Positions 18,341 through 27,207 of a DNA stretch of 64,000 nucleotides are shown piece after piece; the first letter of the stretch is position 1, and each line of letters opens with the position of its first letter. Under the pieces are notes generated by a model. That model searched no databases and had not been told where the DNA came from. It worked only from the letters and a program-made list of their open reading frames with translations. Source of the DNA: Segatella copri (GTDB taxonomy: Bacteria; Bacteroidota; Bacteroidia; Bacteroidales; Bacteroidaceae); assembly GCF_026015625.1 (NCBI RefSeq), contig NZ_JAPDVG010000001.1, forward strand, positions 868,001 to 932,000, read 5' to 3'. Made by a program: the position numbers and the translations under genes.

Positions 18341-19585
18341 TTATTTTAATTCTCCATATCCTACCAGCCGGTCGGTGCGGTCGCTCTGAGCCCGATAGTA
18401 AACCAGTACATTGTATTTGTTCTGGGTCTGGTAGAAATTTCCTTCTGATGGGAGCAGCCTGATGCTTCCGTCCTCCATCTTCATGAGATACTGATAACTG
18501 TAATAACCTTGCTTCATGAAGAGACGTGCGTGATAGGTTTTCGTCATTTCATCATATTCCATCCGGTATTCGGGGAGGAAACGGCCGTAGGTCCAATCTG
18601 CGTTCAGATAAACATCGCCTGGCAGTTTTGGAGCTTTCAGGGTAAAGTGAATCTGTGCATATTCGCAGGTGTTGTTGTTTTCTACGTTGTCGCTGTTGCG
18701 GATATAAAACGAACCTTTGGCAGCTTCATCGTAAACGTAATTGGGGCGAGGGCTGTCAGTCATTACCTTTACCTGATAGTCGCTTCCATCCCAATCTATG
18801 GCGTCTATTCCCATGGTTGGATGGTCGGTGTCCAGAAATTCAAACTTTCTGTATTCGTTGCCCGCATCGAAAATCAGAGCTCTTACATGCTGCCAACTCA
18901 TTTTGCCCGCACTCAGGTAGTCGGGTTTAGGATTGATGACAGCATTGTCCCATCTTCCGTTCTGAAGCACTACGATGTTCAGCTGGTTGGGATGAGTGAT
19001 TCTCAGCTGGCTGTGATCCAGTTCCATTTTCAGTTGCTGATGGGCTTTCTGGATATCTATATCTGTTGTAGAAGTAGCTTCTAACTTCAGTTTAACCAAT
19101 GGCTGAGGCTCTGTAATCATCCAGCAGGCTGTAAACATTTTGCCTTCTTCCTCGTTTTCAGCATTGTCGTCATAAACCGTCAGTCTGTAGTTGCCGCTCA
19201 TGGCAAGTTGGCAGTCGGCATTGGGAATTGCCAGATGATAATGAGTGTAAGGATGATTGGTGTTGATGGATTGCTCTACATCTTCTATAATCTGATTGCC
19301 GTTGAAGCCTCTCATATAGTCGCTTTCAAAGAGCGAAGCAGATACGTTCCAGTTTGCATCACAATGTTCAATCTTGTAGCTGTACCGATGATAATCGTGC
19401 GTCATGTCGTCAAAATCGATATGGATAGGTTCTCCGCCCAGTGACGAAACTGGGAGCGATAGCCAGTTAGTTCCGCCTACAACCTGTAGGGTTCTGATGC
19501 GCTGGTTGAATATCTCGTGCTGCTGCGCCCAGGCAGTATGGGTAAACAGAAAGAGAAGGGAGATGATAGTGTATAATTGTTTCAT
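18341..19585 (-). CDS. Type IX secretion system plug protein (DUF5103)
   Basis: 414 residues from the ATG at 19585 (MKQLYTIISLLFLFTHTAWA signal peptide). The frame opens upstream at 19660, but those residues precede the signal sequence. DUF5103 features include HEIFNQRIRTLQVV, GGEPIHIDFDDMTHDYHRY, YDDNAENEEEGKMF and GNFYQTQNKYNVLVYYRAQ. In Flavobacterium the DUF5103 protein plugs the periplasmic side of the SprA/Sov translocon of the type IX system. No other T9SS gene is in the window. Its mRNA ends in the terminator shared with the TonB receptor. Confidence 0.85.
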   Translation of the reverse strand: MKQLYTIISLLFLFTHTAWAQQHEIFNQRIRTLQVVGGTNWLSLPVSSLGGEPIHIDFDDMTHDYHRYSYKIEHCDANWNVSASLFESDYMRGFNGNQIIEDVEQSINTNHPYTHYHLAIPNADCQLAMSGNYRLTVYDDNAENEEEGKMFTACWMITEPQPLVKLKLEATSTTDIDIQKAHQQLKMELDHSQLRITHPNQLNIVVLQNGRWDNAVINPKPDYLSAGKMSWQHVRALIFDAGNEYRKFEFLDTDHPTMGIDAIDWDGSDYQVKVMTDSPRPNYVYDEAAKGSFYIRNSDNVENNNTCEYAQIHFTLKAPKLPGDVYLNADWTYGRFLPEYRMEYDEMTKTYHARLFMKQGYYSYQYLMKMEDGSIRLLPSEGNFYQTQNKYNVLVYYRAQSDRTDRLVGYGELK

Positions 19586-19688
19586 ATGGCTTCGTACGTA
19601 TATATAAAAAAATAACTTGCAGTAGCCTTTTGATAAAGAACTAAATGCAAGCTTAAACAATCTAAATTAATACATGAAAACACTTTTG

Positions 19689-19760
19689 TAGTCGATAGGG
19701 GAATCGAACCCCTATGCCAAGATTGAGAATCTTGTATCCTAACCATTAGATGAATCGACC
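19689..19760 (-). tRNA. tRNA-Glu (CTC), copy 1
   Basis: 72 nt. Acceptor GGTCGAT pairs with ATCGACT (G1-U72 wobble). Anticodon stem CAAGA/TCTTG holds loop TTCTCAA, giving anticodon CTC. The T-arm is AGGGG-TTCGATT-CCCCT. CCA is not encoded. It is identical to the copy at 19831. Confidence 0.95.
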
Positions 19761-19830
19761 ATTCAAAAAATCTCTATTGGTCTCCCGACTTATAGAGACT
19801 TTATAAATCTAATACCATGAAAAACACATG

Positions 19831-19902
19831 TAGTCGATAGGGGAATCGAACCCCTATGCCAAGATTGAGAATCTTGTATCCTAACCATTAGATGAATCGA
19901 CC
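19831..19902 (-). tRNA. tRNA-Glu (CTC), copy 2
   Basis: 72 nt, identical in sequence to the tRNA at 19689-19760 and 70 bases from it. The spacers differ, so the duplication is confined to the tRNA and a few flanking bases. Confidence 0.95.
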
Positions 19903-19930
19903 AACGGTACATTTTTCGTACGATAGCTTG

Positions 19931-20017
19931 CGGAAGGTGGGGGATTCGAACCCCCGGTACGGTAACCCGCACGGCAGTTTAGCAAACTGCTGGTTTCAGC
20001 CACTCACCCAACCTTCC
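19931..20017 (-). tRNA. tRNA-Ser (GCT)
   Basis: 87 nt with the long variable arm of class II tRNAs. Acceptor GGAAGGT/ACCTTCC, anticodon stem GCAGT/ACTGC, loop TTGCTAA giving GCT (reads AGC/AGU). Discriminator G. Probably co-transcribed with the two tRNA-Glu genes downstream. Confidence 0.95.
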
Positions 20018-20199
20018 AGTCGGATTCTTAACCGAATCAACCAAGCATCGTTCTTAAATGCGAGTGCAAAGGTACTACTTTTTTCTGATTCTACCAAATC
20101 TTTTTGCAACTTTTTTTCGATAAAAATGCATTTTCTTTGTAACTCCCACATTATCAGGGGTTGTTTTCTTTCAGTATGATGAGTGCTTTCATTCCTAAA

Positions 20200-20500
20200 A
20201 CGAGCAGAGGCGGATTTCTTTCTCAGAAATCCGCCTCTTGTAAAAGAAAGGGCCGCTCGATGATGTGATGAAACTCCGAATGTATAAACATTTGAGAGTC
20301 CTCCGCCTTTGTAATCCACCGGCTTTTCAGCTTACCTGCCTGCTGCAGTTTATGTGGCCCGCCATGAGCAAGAGTATGTCCTCTCGGTTTCAATAGTGTA
20401 ATTTGATGAGTATCCCGATCGAACCGAAACGACCCTTATTCCTTCTAGCACCCCGGCATCATCACGATGCTATGGTGCAATCATCTTAGTCATTATTTGA
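20200..20500 (-). ncRNA. Unassigned structured noncoding RNA, about 290 nt
   Basis: A promoter (20506-20513) and a terminator hairpin (20206-20238) bracket about 290 bases with no credible reading frame and dense local pairing. Near the 5' end GCACC...GGTGC encloses GCATC-GTGAT-GATGC. TTTCGGTTC and GAAACCGA can pair across about 30 bases. GGGCC near the middle can pair with GGCCC before the terminator, framing a GC-rich core. It does not match what I know of tmRNA, RNase P or SRP RNA. A 6S-like (Bacteroidales-1) RNA is possible but unproven. Confidence 0.6.
20206..20238 (-). terminator. Terminator hairpin of the structured RNA
   Basis: AGAGGCGGATTTCT (20206-20219) and AGAAATCCGCCTCT (20225-20238) form a perfect 14-bp stem with a 5-base loop. 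On the minus strand a short T-run (GTTTTAGG) follows. Confidence 0.75.
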
Positions 20501-20505
20501 TAATG

Positions 20506-20513
20506 CAAAGATA
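20506..20513 (-). promoter_or_regulatory. -7 box of the ncRNA promoter
   Basis: TATCTTTG on the minus strand (GCATTATCTTTGCATT), with TTTG 20 bases upstream as a plausible -33 element. It directs transcription into the structured RNA region. Confidence 0.6.
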
Positions 20514-20541
20514 ATGCAATATTTTGAAACTACCAAATGTT

Positions 20542-21171
20542 TTAGCTGTTTTCTTCGAATATTTTTTCGAAATATTTTCTCAACTCTGTTTTGTCCTCTA
20601 TAATATTGCGCAGTTCGTTGAGCGCTTTCTCGTTAGGGGAGTTGGGAATCCATAACCTGATGTATCCGTTTCTTGAATATTTCTCGTCCATGTGCTGGCT
20701 GAACCGCTCCCATTGCTGCTCCTTGTCATCAGCTGGATTGTTTTCTTTGCCATACTGTATGGCGCGCAGAAATATCTCGTGAACGTCAATGTCGCGATCG
20801 GCTTCTGCCACAATCTTGCCATAGATGCTGCGAGGCTGACGGCTAGATGAAGCCCGATGGTCCTCAACGGCTTCTTTCATGATTTTAATCTGCTCTTTAT
20901 TGAACCAGCGCTTCAGTCTTGCATCTGCCTGCAGAATCTTACCGCTGGTGATGTGGTGAATGGCACGCGGACCGCTCATCCCCAGGTCGTGGTAAGCGGC
21001 TATTACATACACCATATCGATGTCGGCTCCGGTTACCGGAACCAGTTTCAGAGAGTTTCTGATGACTCGGGTAACATGTCTGAGTCCATGACTTTCGCCA
21101 AAAGCATTATATTTGGGGAGAATCTGTTTCTCCACAAAGTCCATGATTTCGAGATTTACCTGTTGCTTCAT
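20542..21171 (-). CDS. HD-domain phosphohydrolase
   Basis: 209 residues. Metal-binding motifs are spread as in HD proteins: HGLRHVTRV (His at about 28-32), YHDLGM (His-Asp near 60) and EADRDIDVHE in the second half. The family hydrolyses nucleotides or phosphodiesters; the substrate cannot be told from sequence. No partner gene adjoins it; the structured RNA lies downstream and menA upstream, with a gap of about 65 bases. Confidence 0.85.
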   Translation of the reverse strand: MKQQVNLEIMDFVEKQILPKYNAFGESHGLRHVTRVIRNSLKLVPVTGADIDMVYVIAAYHDLGMSGPRAIHHITSGKILQADARLKRWFNKEQIKIMKEAVEDHRASSSRQPRSIYGKIVAEADRDIDVHEIFLRAIQYGKENNPADDKEQQWERFSQHMDEKYSRNGYIRLWIPNSPNEKALNELRNIIEDKTELRKYFEKIFEENS

Positions 21172-21236
21172 AGATATTCCTCCACTTTATTTATATAATA
21201 AGGTACGCGCGTACATTATTATTAGTTTATTATTGT

Positions 21237-22154
21237 TCAATTCGCCATTCCGATGATGATCAGGGATGATACAATGCCGAAACAGAAGATGTTCAGAGCT
21301 GTTTTGCCCAGAATTCTGTTCAGTTCTCTGCCTTCGCCTATCTTTTTCATCTCCATATAGGTTCTGTTGTGCAGAATGATATAGAGTGCTGCAAACGGCA
21401 GGAACATGCTGCTGGCTTCATGCTGAAATACTTCGCAGATGGTTACACCTATTATGGTAAGGATGCCCAGATTGCCCAATGCGCAGTATAACCGCTCGGC
21501 ATTCTTCTTTCCTATGTGAACCACAAGGGTCTTCTTGCCGGCTCTCAGGTCGTTGTCATGATCGCGGTAATTGTTCAGAATAAGCAGCGTATCAACTACC
21601 AGTCCGCAGGCTACAGATACGAGAACCGCTTCCAGGCTTACTCCCTGCATGGTTTCGGGCATTACGAGATAGTATGTGCAGCATACGGGTACAATGCCGA
21701 AGAAGAGCAGCACCAGAATATCGCCCATGCCCAGATAGCTGAGACAGGTAGTATAGAGGAAACAGAAGACTACGCAACAGATGCCTACAATGACCATTTC
21801 CCAACCACCGAAAAGAACCAGCGGAAGCCCTATGGCGCAGCCCTGAAGAGTAGTGAGGATGATTCCCCATTTCATGGCTCCCAATGTAATCCAGCCTTCA
21901 GCGCAGGCACGTTTCGGTCCCAGCCGGGTTTCGTCGTCATTACCATGTTTGAAGTCGAAATAATCATTCACCAGATTGCTGTCTATCTGCATCACCCATG
22001 CAAAGAGCAGGCAGAGTAGGGCTGGCAATGTCTGTATCTGCTGAGCGTCTTTATAAGCCAGCGCAATACCCAATAAAACAGGAACAGCCGCCGCCGTCAG
22101 AGTCTTCGGGCGAGCGGCTAGATACCATGCTTTTATAGAATTTGTTTCTATCAT
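21237..22154 (-). CDS. menA: 1,4-dihydroxy-2-naphthoate polyprenyltransferase MenA
   Basis: 305 residues, UbiA superfamily, with eight or nine membrane helices. The opening AWYLAARPKTLTAAAVPVLLG, the Asp-rich motif SNLVNDYFDFKHGND and the second motif LNNYRDHDNDLRAGKKTL match MenA. It attaches the prenyl chain to DHNA in menaquinone synthesis at the inner membrane. Other men genes are not in the window. It lies 55 bases after the porin gene on the same strand. Confidence 0.95.
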   Translation of the reverse strand: MIETNSIKAWYLAARPKTLTAAAVPVLLGIALAYKDAQQIQTLPALLCLLFAWVMQIDSNLVNDYFDFKHGNDDETRLGPKRACAEGWITLGAMKWGIILTTLQGCAIGLPLVLFGGWEMVIVGICCVVFCFLYTTCLSYLGMGDILVLLFFGIVPVCCTYYLVMPETMQGVSLEAVLVSVACGLVVDTLLILNNYRDHDNDLRAGKKTLVVHIGKKNAERLYCALGNLGILTIIGVTICEVFQHEASSMFLPFAALYIILHNRTYMEMKKIGEGRELNRILGKTALNIFCFGIVSSLIIIGMAN

Positions 22155-22209
22155 ATTCTAAAAAGATTAAAATTGAATCTCCTGAAATTCTTAAGGAAAA
22201 TCAGAAAGA

Positions 22210-24561
22210 TTAATTGAAGAAGTTCCAACTTACTCCAATACGGAACACTCTCTCGTTCATCGGATAATGAGGAGCGAAGAAGTAGTTCTTGTCGCCCTGT
22301 CCTGCATTGATATGGCTCATCATTACGAAGAAACGGGTGTGCTTGATGTGAACGTTGGCGTAAACATTGACGATAGGATAGTTGCCTATCTTTACGTTGT
22401 TCTCGCCGTTGCCCTGTACCGTATACTGTCCCATATAAGGTGAATAGTCGGGAGCTTCATAGCTTGTAAAGTAGCGCATGTCAGCACCCAGGTCTACGTT
22501 CAGCACCTTTACTACCTTGAACTTGATGTAGAGGTTGGTGTAGGCATTGAAGGCTGGTACTGGCAGAACACTCTCCTTGCTTGAGTGCTGGTAGGTAAAC
22601 TGGTTTTCCCAGTTCAGAATGCCCAGTCTGAAGTTCTGTTCCAGTTGTGCTGTCAGCAGGTTGATTCCTCCGCTTTCCTGCATCGGTGTTACCATGACTC
22701 CTGTTCGCAAACCTTCTTCTGTAATGTCATAGCTCTGCGAGAAGTAGGTGTAGTTCTTGATTTCATCTACAGCCACTCTCAGCTTGGTGCGTGTCTTAGG
22801 GAAGGAGAGCGTACCCATGATGCGGGTATGGATGGTCTTGTCGAGATCATTCTCCCACCACAGATGGCGGGCGTGATAGTTGCGGTAATAGAACGATGGG
22901 GTTTCTCTATGGAAGAAAGCATCGCCTCTTACCTGAAGCGTGTCGCCCAGGAATGGGATGTTCACGTCTACATTACCATCTATGGCAAGGGTTCCGGCGT
23001 CTACACCCGTCAGTCCTATTTCTGCTACGGCATTGTAGTGGAGTGTCTTGCCTTCCTGCTTGCTCAGCTGTCCGCCTACGCTCAGCACATGCTCGTTGTA
23101 TTTTTCGAAACCGCCTTCCATGGTTGGCAGTTCATAGTGACGGAGGTCGTAGCTGGCGAAAGCCTTCAAGCCTGCCTTTGCCCATTTATTGAAACCTTCA
23201 AGCATGGCAATGGCGAAGGTATTCTTCATGTGCCAGTGCTTGGTCTGGTCGTAGATGGAGTCGCCGGTCAGCCTGCCTGCATCGTAATATTCATTCAGAT
23301 AATAGTCGGCTGGGGTCTGATAAGCTTCGTAAATACGGCGATAGTTGTCAAACTTTACCGTATGGATGAAACTCGTTACCGGAACATATTCGCTCTTGTA
23401 GAAAAGCGAGTCTTCGGCATTTTTCTTCTGGACGGCAAGCAGACTGTCGGCAGCAGCTTTTCCGTTTACTGCGATTCGGGTACTGTCGTTCCTGATGTCC
23501 TTTGCGGCTGAGTCTTTAGCCGGTTCATCGCCTGCAATCTTGGCTCCGTCAGGACGGCCGGTGAATTTAGCACCCTGCTGTTTGTCGTAGGCTTTCTCAT
23601 CAAATTTCTTGCCTTGTTCCTTGGCTTTCTTTCTGGCTTCTTCCTTCGCTTCCTCTTCAGCATTTTCCTTTTTCGAAGCTATGGCAAATTTCTTTGCCTT
23701 GATTTCTTCTTCGGTCATCTTTACCTTGCGGCTGAAACCTATGTTGTAGCGGTGGGTAAAGAAGATGTGCTGGTTGTCCAGTCGGTTCCAGTTCTGTTCC
23801 AGAACGGTAGGAATTTCATTGGTGGCAAACGATTCGGTATAGATTTCCGGATGCTTGATGTAATCATCGTTGGTAATACCGCCGTTCTCGGTCATTTTCT
23901 CATGATTGGTACTGAAGAGGAAGTGTGCCTGATAGCGGTCGCCCAGGTAAGAAGCCCACATGGTGTATTTAAAGTGGCTGGTACTCTGGGCGTTATAATA
24001 TCCTCTGCCATACTTGTAGTCGAATCTGAAACCGGCGCCTAGCCTTTTGTTGGCATTTACTGCAAACATGGCCTTGAAGTCGTCTTCTCCCGTCACCTTG
24101 TCGCCGCAGCTGTTCAGCGTTATGTTGGTGATAGGTGAGTAGGTGTTGGTGAAGTGGAAGTCGCTTACCGGATTTACGATATAATCGTAGGGCTCTGTAA
24201 AGATGAAGTTGCCCTGCGTGTTGCGGCGGTCGATGAAGATTCGGTTCAGTCGGGCAGTACCCATGTTTCCGAGGGTATTGTATTCGCCTCTCAGTCCTTC
24301 CGTAAAGGTTGAGTTCATGTACATGTGCTGCAAGGTGTCTACTACCGCAGCCTTTGTGTCGCCGAAGCGTTCGTCTACGGTCCATACCCTGATGCCTTTC
24401 GGAATCTCCTTGTCTGAGCCCAGTGAATCGGTGTTCACCTTGCGGTTGGTTTGAGGACGGAACTGCGAATCTTCGTTATAGTTAAAATCGTTTTGTGCCG
24501 CAACCGGGAGGGTTGCAGCACAAAATAGGAGTGATGAGAATATAATTTTCTTCTTCTTCAT
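22210..24561 (-). CDS. Putative outer-membrane porin (Porin_10 type)
   Basis: 783 residues. Signal peptide MKKKKIIFSSLLFCAATLPVAAQ; many alternating aromatic beta strands; a C-terminal Phe-rich strand (RVFRIGVSWNFFN). A Lys/Glu/Ala-rich insert of about 90 residues (around 290-390, KKENAEEEAKEEARKKAKEQ) interrupts the barrel and is probably a periplasmic or surface loop. The general layout matches PF14121-type putative porins of Bacteroidetes. Its ATG overlaps the stop of the preceding gene by one base (TAATG), so the two are translationally linked. Confidence 0.82.
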   Translation of the reverse strand: MKKKKIIFSSLLFCAATLPVAAQNDFNYNEDSQFRPQTNRKVNTDSLGSDKEIPKGIRVWTVDERFGDTKAAVVDTLQHMYMNSTFTEGLRGEYNTLGNMGTARLNRIFIDRRNTQGNFIFTEPYDYIVNPVSDFHFTNTYSPITNITLNSCGDKVTGEDDFKAMFAVNANKRLGAGFRFDYKYGRGYYNAQSTSHFKYTMWASYLGDRYQAHFLFSTNHEKMTENGGITNDDYIKHPEIYTESFATNEIPTVLEQNWNRLDNQHIFFTHRYNIGFSRKVKMTEEEIKAKKFAIASKKENAEEEAKEEARKKAKEQGKKFDEKAYDKQQGAKFTGRPDGAKIAGDEPAKDSAAKDIRNDSTRIAVNGKAAADSLLAVQKKNAEDSLFYKSEYVPVTSFIHTVKFDNYRRIYEAYQTPADYYLNEYYDAGRLTGDSIYDQTKHWHMKNTFAIAMLEGFNKWAKAGLKAFASYDLRHYELPTMEGGFEKYNEHVLSVGGQLSKQEGKTLHYNAVAEIGLTGVDAGTLAIDGNVDVNIPFLGDTLQVRGDAFFHRETPSFYYRNYHARHLWWENDLDKTIHTRIMGTLSFPKTRTKLRVAVDEIKNYTYFSQSYDITEEGLRTGVMVTPMQESGGINLLTAQLEQNFRLGILNWENQFTYQHSSKESVLPVPAFNAYTNLYIKFKVVKVLNVDLGADMRYFTSYEAPDYSPYMGQYTVQGNGENNVKIGNYPIVNVYANVHIKHTRFFVMMSHINAGQGDKNYFFAPHYPMNERVFRIGVSWNFFN

Positions 24562-24911
24562 TATTTCTTAAATAGTCGGATACATACTTCGGCAATCTTG
24601 AGCACTACACCCACGATGAGTACGATGTAGGCGATATTGCGGCTTTCTTCCAGCTGGGTCCAGAGTATTACCCCCACGATGGCGAGCAGCATGAAGGCGA
24701 TGTTGAGATAGTTGCGCACCTTCAGCATATTGTTCTGGTCGCTGTAGGCCAATGGGCGGAGCCGGCGGTGCTGAGGTCTTACGGCGTAGCTGGTAGGCTG
24801 CTTCTGTTCAGTCTGTTCTGCGCCCTGCTCAGCTGCAGGCTGGGCTGTAGCGTTTGCAGGCTGCTGTGCCTCGTTCTGTTGTATCTTGTTATCTGTATTC
24901 TGATTATCCAT
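24561..24911 (-). CDS. Small two-helix membrane protein
   Basis: 116 residues. The N-terminal half is Gln/Ala-rich and disordered (NKIQQNEAQQPANATAQPAA). Two membrane helices follow (about 70-88 and 93-111), and the tail is basic (RLFKK). I do not recognise a family. It lies between the DUF4468 gene (11-base gap) and the porin gene (1-base overlap), which argues for a three-gene envelope operon. Confidence 0.8.
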   Translation of the reverse strand: MDNQNTDNKIQQNEAQQPANATAQPAAEQGAEQTEQKQPTSYAVRPQHRRLRPLAYSDQNNMLKVRNYLNIAFMLLAIVGVILWTQLEESRNIAYIVLIVGVVLKIAEVCIRLFKK

Positions 24912-24922
24912 TTTTCTTCAAG

Positions 24923-25798
24923 TTATTGTTTTACTAATGCAGTTAACTCTGCGAATATCTGGTCCTTGCGGTCGATGGTGCATCTGCGGAACTTTCCGAA
25001 GATCTTAGCCAGGTCGTTCTGCTTCTTGTTGAGCGCAATCTTGTCGCTGATTACCTCTTCTGCAGGTTCCTTGAAACCGGTGCTTCTTCCTTCCTCGTAG
25101 TTGTAGATGATGCGGCAGAGCGAGAGATTCAGATGATTGTCTGAAATCTTGGCTATCAGCTGATATTTGAATTCCGTGCGGTCGAGCGAGATGAATGACT
25201 GGCTGAAGACGAGCCATTCGTCCATCGTGTTGGCGATGACGTGTTCAGCATCGTTTACCAGTGCTACCCGGCTTGCTATGTTCTGGTCGTTCTGTGTCAG
25301 TTCACTCATGTATTTTAATACGATGTCGTAAATCTGCTTGGCAGTTTTTCCGTTAGCATCCGTATCGAGCGTGAATTCTATCTTGTTTTCATCATTATAT
25401 GTGATGGCGCCTGCCAGATATTTCATATCCACTTTGGCTGTTGTGCCATTTGCCAGCTTGTTGGCAGGCTTGGCAGCCTCCTTTGGCTTAGCGGCTACGG
25501 CAACAGGAATCGCCCATCCCGTGGTTGATGTGGTTGGCTCCTTTACAACAACTGGTTCTGGCTCAGTAGCATGGGCCTTCTTTGCTTCCGCCTTGGCGCT
25601 TGCAGCGTTGATGCTGTCGGCCTGAGCCTTCAGTTTGGCAGCCTGTGCTTTAATCTTAGCCACTTCCAGTGCCTTCTTGGCAGCTTCCAACTGTTTCTGT
25701 GCCTGTTCCAACTGCTGCTGCTCTTCAGTCAGCACGGTTTGGGCCTGTGCAGTCATCAGCGGGAGGAGCATAAATATGGGGATGATGATTTTTTTCAT
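24923..25798 (-). CDS. DUF4468 domain secreted protein with coiled-coil N-terminus
   Basis: 291 residues. Signal peptide MKKIIIPIFMLLPLMTAQAQ, then a long Ala/Lys/Gln helical coiled coil (about 24-75), a Pro/Val linker, and a C-terminal domain (about 125-290) with YNDENKIEFTLDTDANGKTA and DRTEFKYQLIAKISDNHLNL typical of DUF4468. The domain is common in Bacteroidetes envelope proteins; its role is not established. It is first in the operon with the two-helix protein and porin. Confidence 0.82.
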   Translation of the reverse strand: MKKIIIPIFMLLPLMTAQAQTVLTEEQQQLEQAQKQLEAAKKALEVAKIKAQAAKLKAQADSINAASAKAEAKKAHATEPEPVVVKEPTTSTTGWAIPVAVAAKPKEAAKPANKLANGTTAKVDMKYLAGAITYNDENKIEFTLDTDANGKTAKQIYDIVLKYMSELTQNDQNIASRVALVNDAEHVIANTMDEWLVFSQSFISLDRTEFKYQLIAKISDNHLNLSLCRIIYNYEEGRSTGFKEPAEEVISDKIALNKKQNDLAKIFGKFRRCTIDRKDQIFAELTALVKQ

Positions 25799-25851
25799 GT
25801 CGAGTTGTTTTTATAAAACTAAAAAATGACGGTTCCTGTAGGGGAACTTAG

Positions 25852-25940
25852 CGGAAGATGAGGGATTCAAACCCCCGATACCCGGAAGAGGGTATACCGG
25901 ATTTCGAGTCCAGCGCATTCGGTCACTCTGCCAATCTTCC
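25852..25940 (-). tRNA. tRNA-Ser (CGA)
   Basis: 89 nt, class II. Acceptor GGAAGAT/ATCTTCC, anticodon stem CTGGA/TCCGG, loop CTCGAAA giving CGA (reads UCG). Long variable arm TATACCC..GGGTAT. The flanks 25799-25851 and 25941-26049 hold no other gene that I can see. Confidence 0.93.
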
Positions 25941-26049
25941 TTTTTATTTTATCAGATGCAAAAGTAATACATTTTTTGCATCTGACAAAATATTGCTGTT
26001 ATTTTTTAACTATATTAACCCCGCTTTATAGGATTTTATACTATAGTTT

Positions 26050-26982
26050 TTACTGTTGCTGCAGGAATCTGTCGGCCTCGATGGCAGCCTTGGCTCCCGA
26101 GCCTGCGGCAACAACACCCTGGCGGTAGATTGGGTCGGCCACATCGCCTGCTGCGAAAACACCCGGAATGTTGGTGGTGGCAGTACCTGGCACTACTTTG
26201 ATGAAGCCCTGCTCGTCGAGATCTATCTGCCCCTTGAAGAGGTCGGTGTTAGGCTTATGTCCGATAGCCAGGAAGAATCCGTCGATGCTGATGTCAAACT
26301 TCTCTTCGTTGGCTTCGCCCTTGTGGCGCACGAGATGAGCACCTTCTACACCGTTCTCGCCGAAGAGCCCCAGCGTATTGGTTTCGAACAGAATCTCGAT
26401 GTTCTCCTTGTTCTTTACACGCTGCTGCATGATTTCTGAAGCACGGAGATAAGGCTTGCGCACAATCATGTAAACCTTCTTGGCAAGTCCGGATAGATAC
26501 ATAGCCTCTTCGCAGGCAGTATCGCCACCGCCCACTACGGCTACGGTGCGCTTGCGGTAGAAGAATCCGTCACAGGTAGCGCAGGCTGAAACGCCCTGTC
26601 CGCGATATTTCTCTTCATCGGCAAGACCCAGATATTTGGCAGATGCACCTGTGGCGATGATCACGGTTTCTGCCTCAATCTCGTTGTCGCGGTCATCTGT
26701 AAGATGGAATGGGCGTGAGCTGAAATCTGCCTTCACGATGCTTCCGTCTCTCATTTCGGCTCCGAATCGGGCTGCCTGTTCCTTCATGTCCATCATCATC
26801 TGCGTTCCGTCTACGCCGTTAGGATAACCCGGAAAGTTTTCTACCTCTGTGGTGATGGTGAGCTGGCCGCCCGGCTGCATACCTGAATAGAGTACTGGCT
26901 GCAGGTTGGCTCTGCCGGCATAAATGGCAGCCGTATATCCTGCAGGACCGCTACCTATAATTAATGTCTTTATCTTTTCCAT
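26050..26982 (-). CDS. trxB: Thioredoxin reductase
   Basis: 310 residues, full length. FAD-binding GSGPAG at 10-15, redox pair CATC (Cys134/Cys137) in VSACATCDGF, NADPH motif VGGGDTACEEA, and C-terminal FAD motif GVFAAGDVADPIYRQ. It reduces thioredoxin with NADPH in the cytoplasm. The start gives MEKIKTLIIGSGPAGYTAAI. The promoter is at 27041-27048. Confidence 0.97.
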   Translation of the reverse strand: MEKIKTLIIGSGPAGYTAAIYAGRANLQPVLYSGMQPGGQLTITTEVENFPGYPNGVDGTQMMMDMKEQAARFGAEMRDGSIVKADFSSRPFHLTDDRDNEIEAETVIIATGASAKYLGLADEEKYRGQGVSACATCDGFFYRKRTVAVVGGGDTACEEAMYLSGLAKKVYMIVRKPYLRASEIMQQRVKNKENIEILFETNTLGLFGENGVEGAHLVRHKGEANEEKFDISIDGFFLAIGHKPNTDLFKGQIDLDEQGFIKVVPGTATTNIPGVFAAGDVADPIYRQGVVAAGSGAKAAIEADRFLQQQ

Positions 26983-27040
26983 TTTTTATCTTATAGTTAT
27001 ATTTTTGTTTCTGATGGCTCGAAATGAGCCATTTCCTTTG

Positions 27041-27048
27041 CAAAGGTA
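27041..27048 (-). promoter_or_regulatory. trxB: -7 box of the trxB promoter with a leader hairpin
   Basis: TACCTTTG on the minus strand. The leader carries a 7-bp hairpin, ATGGCTC-ATTTC-GAGCCAT (27014-27032). Confidence 0.5.
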
Positions 27049-27133
27049 CATCAAAACAATGAGAAATCAAAATAAAAATACAATATTTTTCTTTTCTTGC
27101 ATAAATTATTGCTTTCGTTTGAAGAATTATTGT

Positions 27134-27141
27134 TATCTTTG
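27134..27141 (+). promoter_or_regulatory. -7 box of the P-loop/CYTH gene promoter
   Basis: TATCTTTG in GTTATCTTTGCACCCG, 66 bases before the ATG at 27208. The TTTGCACCCG extension recurs at 15797, 42967 and 50889. Confidence 0.6.
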
Positions 27142-27207
27142 CACCCGAAAATAAGATGCTCCGGAATGAACATCAATTAGAAGAAACGAAAAATATTTAC
27201 TTGATAT

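Noticed and set aside
19996..20319. 107-codon minus-strand frame over the structured RNA and tRNA-Ser
   Set aside because: It runs into a tRNA gene and covers the RNA terminator; no protein-like features.
20200..20500. tmRNA, because GGTTCGATCGGGATAC resembles the conserved tmRNA start
   Set aside because: The motif is not at the 5' end, and neither the tRNA-like 3' end nor a tag reading frame is visible.
22585..23511. 308-codon plus-strand frame opposite the porin gene
   Set aside because: Shadow of the porin coding strand; no domain, signal or plausible composition.
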